From NCBI GenBank assembly GCA_963513935.1, contig OY740767.1, positions 77,979,360 to 78,043,359 of the forward strand: DNA of 64,000 nt, given 5' to 3'. Both the position numbers and the translations under genes were made by a program. The notes below the pieces were generated by a model that was given only the letters and a program-made list of their open reading frames with translations, was not told the DNA's origin and did no database searches. This DNA is from Aphrophora alni (lineage: Eukaryota; Arthropoda; Insecta; Hemiptera; Aphrophoridae). This document shows, one piece after another, positions 62,346 through 64,000 of the stretch (its first letter is position 1; every line of letters begins with the position of its first letter).

Positions 62346-64000
62346 CTAAAATTTAGGAAAAAACCAATATTACTGAAACACAACAAAATATCAATTGAAT
62401 CAAACACAAACTAAACAACCACTTAATTCATTTTTAACAAGTAGCATAGGTTATACATGAACAGTGATATTAGGACTAAAATTGATTTACTAATTTTATT
62501 TCTGCATATTTGAATTCACACGAAAAGAATATACTGCCATGGCTAATCCATGACATACATAATCATGCTGCGGATAATCGACAGTTTACTGAATTTGAAT
62601 TATTGACTTGTTGATCCTTGTTGACATCTAAAAATTTTATAATTGTTGATTAAACAAATTAATTTGATTCAATGACTATAATGCAATTTTTTTTAATAAA
62701 GTACATTGTGTCTACCAGTATTACAGTGCAATACTTATATAAGCTACACAGTGTTTGAGCATTCCCTATATAATCACACTGTGTAAACAATTAAAATATA
62801 CACATGAATTTATTAATGTTATAATGAATAACGTGTTACATTGCACAACTAAAATTATTCTAAAGGTCGATATTTTAATTAACTATTGTGTTTAGAACAT
62901 ATTTTATTTGAATTAAATTTAATAAGCAACCCTATGATAAAAGAGAGTAGATATTTAATGGGAAGTAAACTTTTCTCTTTAAAAATATGTAAACAAAGAG
63001 CTTCATAATATCTTATAATAAATACTGTAATTAGTTATATTGTGATACTTGTAAATAAATACTGTATATGCGTCTTGTTAGAATAGCATATTGCTTTAAA
63101 TATGTTTATTAATTAGATTGTATTATATTTTGAAGACAATCTTGTAAAGACATATTTTTTAAACACATTAGATATTTTAGAAAATTATATTTTTTACCAT
63201 TAAATTTTAATTCTTAACTTGTAAGAAGATGGTTTTCATATGTTGTGTGGGAAAATAATACTTACAAATTTATTTTTGTACATACGCTTCTTTAAAATGG
63301 CCTTTGAGTGTCGGTATTGATTGTAATTAAGTGTTGTTATTATATAAAACCGGTAAGAGATTATTGTTTTTGTTGAGTATAATACTGGATATAGCTACAT
63401 TTTAACATAATATTGTTTTGGTTAATTTTTATTTTTTTGGTTTTAGGTTTTAAGGTATCTAGTATTGATTCACAATAGCTTAGATATTACACAATGTGTA
63501 GTTTTATAAAAGATGATTACAATAATCTAGGCATACCTTTAGTTTTTCATTTGATTTTTAAAAAAGTTCCAGATAAGTATATACATGTTCATTGTAAACA
63601 ATTTATCTGTTTCTTTTTTTTAATATACGTCAATTTTAGGATCTATTCCTACTGCCTACTATTATAATTTCCAAACGTTTTCAACTAGTTTTGCTAAAAT
63701 TTTAGGAAACAATTATTATGTTTGATGTTTTTGTATTATAAAAATGTATCTATAATCCACATTAGACAATAAAATTATTTAGTCATTCCATTTATTTTCA
63801 TTCACTTGTTTTGTATGACTAATAATTTACAAAACCACAATGAGATTAATTTTAAAGAGAGTATTCAGTATAGCCTGTTAATCTAGATGAAATGGCTTAT
63901 TGATTTTTGATAGATCTATTTTATACATATGTAGTAATGAGCTGATTATATTTTTTATTCTTGTTTATCTCCACAGTTAAATTTGATTTTACAAGTGCCA
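62346..64000. other. AT-rich right end, nothing recognised
   Basis: About 1.65 kb without a supported gene. A 'ttatctccacag' near 63,965-63,976 is a good splice acceptor followed by an open frame to the window end (TTAAATTTGATTTTACAAG), so an exon may start here. Confidence 0.4.

Overview
The window looks like nuclear DNA of an arthropod, most likely an insect. It is AT-rich, has no dense operon-like coding, carries introns with GT/AG junctions, long (GT)n microsatellites, Ty3/gypsy-type LTR retrotransposons, a fragment of a non-LTR retrotransposon ORF1, a 5S rRNA-derived fragment and a cut-and-paste-type transposon. The species cannot be named from the sequence.

Positions about 500-35,866 are one composite block. 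A single GT-on-plus microsatellite is interrupted again and again by LTR retrotransposons of one related group. In order: (GT)n; solo LTR1 (799-3321, +); (GT)n; element C (3384-7097, -, truncated, gag and protease remnants but no reverse transcriptase); a small opposite-strand LTR scrap; element A (7409-15897, -, broken gag and protease, pol missing); (GT)n; solo LTR2 (16080-18663, +); (GT)n; solo LTR3 (18698-21259, -); (GT)n; solo LTR4 (21428-23986, +); (GT)n; element B (24037-35718, -, complete structure with gag, protease, RT/RNase H and integrase); (GT)n; and a gag scrap of a C-like element (35867-36419). Nearly every LTR edge is TG...CA placed directly against GTGT, so this group appears to insert into GT microsatellites. 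Neighbouring LTRs in opposite orientation make inverted repeats with about 2.5 kb arms and GT tracts at their centres. Elements A, B and C share an A AAA AAC heptamer directly before the gag stop, which predicts -1 ribosomal frameshifting into protease.

Positions 36,788-46,393 are a second composite: a DNA transposon (element D) with perfect 38-bp terminal inverted repeats, many subterminal copies of a GGTAAAACTACCC motif, and one long open gene (43,376-45,919) whose TFD, SDTCGGQNRN and MEVDSMH motifs suggest a poorly described RNase H-like transposase. Inside it sits element E (36,945-43,081), an LTR retrotransposon derivative with 2.08-kb LTRs, a recognisable primer-binding site and polypurine tract, a 4-bp target duplication and no coding capacity.

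Positions 46,394-64,000 look like ordinary intergenic or intronic DNA with a few items: a 29-bp-arm hairpin (47.7 kb), a 5S rRNA-derived fragment (48.7 kb), a LINE ORF1 relic (49.1-50.6 kb), a 552-bp foldback MITE with a perfect 8-bp target duplication (55.8-56.3 kb), two short candidate exons (57.7-58.0 kb), a terminal exon with a pair of zinc fingers (59.56-60.19 kb), and a very decayed possible hAT transposase (61.2-62.3 kb).
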